A DNA stretch of 53,046 bases from CAZRGV01 sp964599655 (GTDB lineage Bacteria > Planctomycetota > Planctomycetia > Isosphaerales > Isosphaeraceae). Position numbers and translations under genes: made by a program. Shown piece after piece: positions 51,728 to 53,046 of the stretch. The stretch is from positions 1 through 53,046 of the forward strand of contig CAZRGV010000030.1 in assembly GCA_964599655.1 (NCBI GenBank), given 5' to 3'. The notes under the pieces are model-generated. The model saw only the letters and a list, made by a program, of their open reading frames with translations, was not told the DNA's origin and searched no databases. Every line of letters starts with the position of its first letter. Positions within the stretch are counted from its first letter, which is position 1.

Positions 51728-52921
51728 ATGCGAGCACCTCGAATCGAAGACTTCAGGATCGTCGGCCGACGACGCAAGGGCTTCTCCTGGGCGATCTGGC
51801 CCTGCATGACCGTCCTTGCTCTTGGCATAGCGCCTTCGCTGGTAATCGCCGACTATCAATACCTGATCACCGACCTGGGAACGCTCGGGGGGACCGAGAG
51901 CGCGGCCTTCGCGATCAACGGCAACGGCCAGGTCGTGGGCTATTCCACGACCGGCCAGGTCGATACGAATGGCATCGCGATCCGGCATGCCTTTCTCTAC
52001 AGCAACGGAAAAATGACGGACCTGGGCAGTCTGGGTGGAACCTACAGTGTCGCCAATTCGATTAACGACTCGGGAATTGTGGTCGGTTACTCGTACACTA
52101 GCGGACTCAATAATCAACACGCTTTTGTTTATCAGAACGGACAGATGACGGACCTCAACGGTCCCCTGGGCACCGAGACCAGCGAGGCGCGCGGTATCAA
52201 CGGCCAGGGGCAGGTGGTGGGCTCGGCCACGCTGTACGATAAGGACGGGAACCTTGTCAATCGTGGATTCGAGCTGATGGGATCGCAATCTCAGACCAAC
52301 ATTCCCGGCGACCTGGAAGGCAGCGCGTCGGCCATCAACGCAAGCGGCCAGATTGCCGGAACCGCCTACCTGAACGGTCCCGACTCCTATCATGCCTATC
52401 TGTTCGACAACGGAACGACGACAGACCTCATGACGCTGGGGGGACTCAACAGCGCGGCGACTGCCTTGAACCGGGACGGCAATGTCGTCGGCTATTCCGA
52501 GATCGCCGGATCAACCCGCGCTCAGCACGCCTTTCTCTACATGGGCGGTCAGATGATCGATCTGAAAACGCTCGGGGGTTCGACGAGTTCCGCCCTGGCC
52601 ATTAACAACGCCAATCAAGTCGTCGGCCGGTCCGACGTCGGTGGAGGTGTCTTTCACGCGTTTCTCTACGAAAACGGCGCGATGATCGATCTGAACTCAC
52701 TGATCGATCCCAACTCGGGATGGACCCTGCTCTCCGCGACGGGGATCAACGACACCGGCCAGATCGTCGGCATCGGCATGAATGCGCAAGGTCAATTGCA
52801 CGGATACCTGCTCGACCCTCGCGTTGTGACCGTGCCCGAGCCTGCCAGCCTGGGCTTGCTGGTGCTCGGAGGGCTTGGACTGTTGATTGCCCGACGACGT
52901 CGAGGCCGCGCGTCGGTTTGA
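51728..52921 (+). CDS. HAF-repeat PEP-CTERM exported protein
   Basis: A 397-residue exported protein. A long basic N-terminus leads to a hydrophobic stretch (WAIWPCMTVLALGIAPSLVI) ending in AD, consistent with a signal peptide. The body is about seven HAF-type repeats of roughly 45 residues, each with HAFLY-x-NG-x-MTDLGTLGG and INDSGQVVGYS-like halves, for example RHAFLYSNGKMTDLGSLGGT and QHAFLYMGGQMIDLKTLGGS. Such repeats are expected to form a propeller. The tail VPEPASLGLLVLGGLGLLIA then RRRRGR is a PEP-CTERM sorting signal. The start ATG 51728 is preferred; a longer frame to 51647 is possible. It is the second PEP-CTERM protein in the window. Confidence 0.9.
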   Translation: MRAPRIEDFRIVGRRRKGFSWAIWPCMTVLALGIAPSLVIADYQYLITDLGTLGGTESAAFAINGNGQVVGYSTTGQVDTNGIAIRHAFLYSNGKMTDLGSLGGTYSVANSINDSGIVVGYSYTSGLNNQHAFVYQNGQMTDLNGPLGTETSEARGINGQGQVVGSATLYDKDGNLVNRGFELMGSQSQTNIPGDLEGSASAINASGQIAGTAYLNGPDSYHAYLFDNGTTTDLMTLGGLNSAATALNRDGNVVGYSEIAGSTRAQHAFLYMGGQMIDLKTLGGSTSSALAINNANQVVGRSDVGGGVFHAFLYENGAMIDLNSLIDPNSGWTLLSATGINDTGQIVGIGMNAQGQLHGYLLDPRVVTVPEPASLGLLVLGGLGLLIARRRRGRASV

Positions 52922-52943
52922 ACCGTTCGAAGCGGCCCCGGGG

Positions 52944-53046
52944 TCAGGCTGGCTCGGGCTCAGGCTCACCCGCCAGAACCTGGACGCCGAGACGGTCGCA
53001 GAAGTCGCCGAGGAAGACGACCTTGCAGGCCGGCCACTCCGGTCGT
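52944..53046 (-). CDS. Unknown protein, C-terminal 34 residues only
   Basis: A minus-strand frame enters from the right edge and ends at TGA 52944-52946. The visible end contains PACKVVFLGDFCDRLGVQVL followed by an Ala/Gly/Glu/Pro tail. Both Cys residues and the FLGDF segment look like real coding sequence. The family cannot be told from this piece. It is convergent with the HAF-repeat gene, 22 bases away. Confidence 0.55.
   Translation of the reverse strand, partial: RPEWPACKVVFLGDFCDRLGVQVLAGEPEPEPA

Overview
The window looks like a GC-rich (mid-60s % by eye) chromosomal segment of a planctomycete, most likely from the Isosphaera/Singulisphaera side of the phylum. The basis is indirect. 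It has a futalosine-pathway menaquinone gene, two PEP-CTERM exported proteins, many exported low-complexity proteins with no familiar name, a large ABC-2 permease operon of planctomycete style, and RsmH without any of the usual division or murein genes beside it. Four blocks of N (1549-1628, 2267-2276, 25678-25733, 30418-30452), plus a short one at 15280-15290, show that it is a draft assembly. I see no tRNA, rRNA, CRISPR array or intact insertion sequence.

Layout. Positions 1-10.4 kb are all on the minus strand: a partial unknown gene, aconitase (acnA, broken by two gaps), a Gly/Tyr-rich exported protein, mqnD, and a three-gene ABC transporter operon (ATPase, 812-aa permease, 476-aa membrane-anchored partner with ATGA coupling). 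From 11.6 to 17.7 kb a plus-strand run holds pabA/trpG-moeA-lnt, a membrane-anchored coiled-coil protein, a small overlapping membrane protein, and a Rad52-like annealing protein broken by a frameshift. From 17.8 to 27.2 kb the minus strand holds a GT87-type membrane glycosyltransferase, a very long ORF joining a beta-helix protein to a sialidase, a small membrane protein, and two tandem paralogous GT-C-like membrane proteins.

From 27.3 to 33.9 kb is the plus-strand arginine cluster argB-argD-argF, then rph, an exported protein with two SPOR-like repeats, and rdgB. From 34.2 to 47.8 kb are a Nudix protein, a soluble Ser/Thr kinase with a large unknown C-terminal region, a PEP-CTERM protein, queA, a family-4-type glycosyltransferase, rsmH overlapping a proline-rich bitopic LysM protein, a HhH-GPD DNA-repair protein, rpsT, a TPR protein and an SMP-30-type lactonase. 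The end holds infA, an enlarged RNase HII-like protein, an orphan ParA, a zinc-ribbon/DUF4177 protein, two 24-bp direct repeats that may be an IS end remnant, and a HAF-repeat PEP-CTERM protein.

How the genes work together: the clearest functional units are arginine synthesis from N-acetylglutamate to citrulline, the ABC exporter operon, and the pabA-moeA-lnt operon, whose members share no pathway. Envelope biology runs through the window (Lnt, LysM, SPOR-like, GT-C, sialidase, PEP-CTERM). Non-ATG starts with good Shine-Dalgarno sites are common (argB, argD, queA, Nudix, infA, kinase), so several starts here differ from the longest reading frame.

Most worth a second look are the LysM protein in the position FtsL holds elsewhere, with a ten-codon AT-rich patch inside its first LysM; the stop-less join between the beta-helix and sialidase genes; the three-module N-terminus of the beta-helix protein; the enlarged RNase HII-like protein; and the duplicated direct repeats upstream of the HAF protein.
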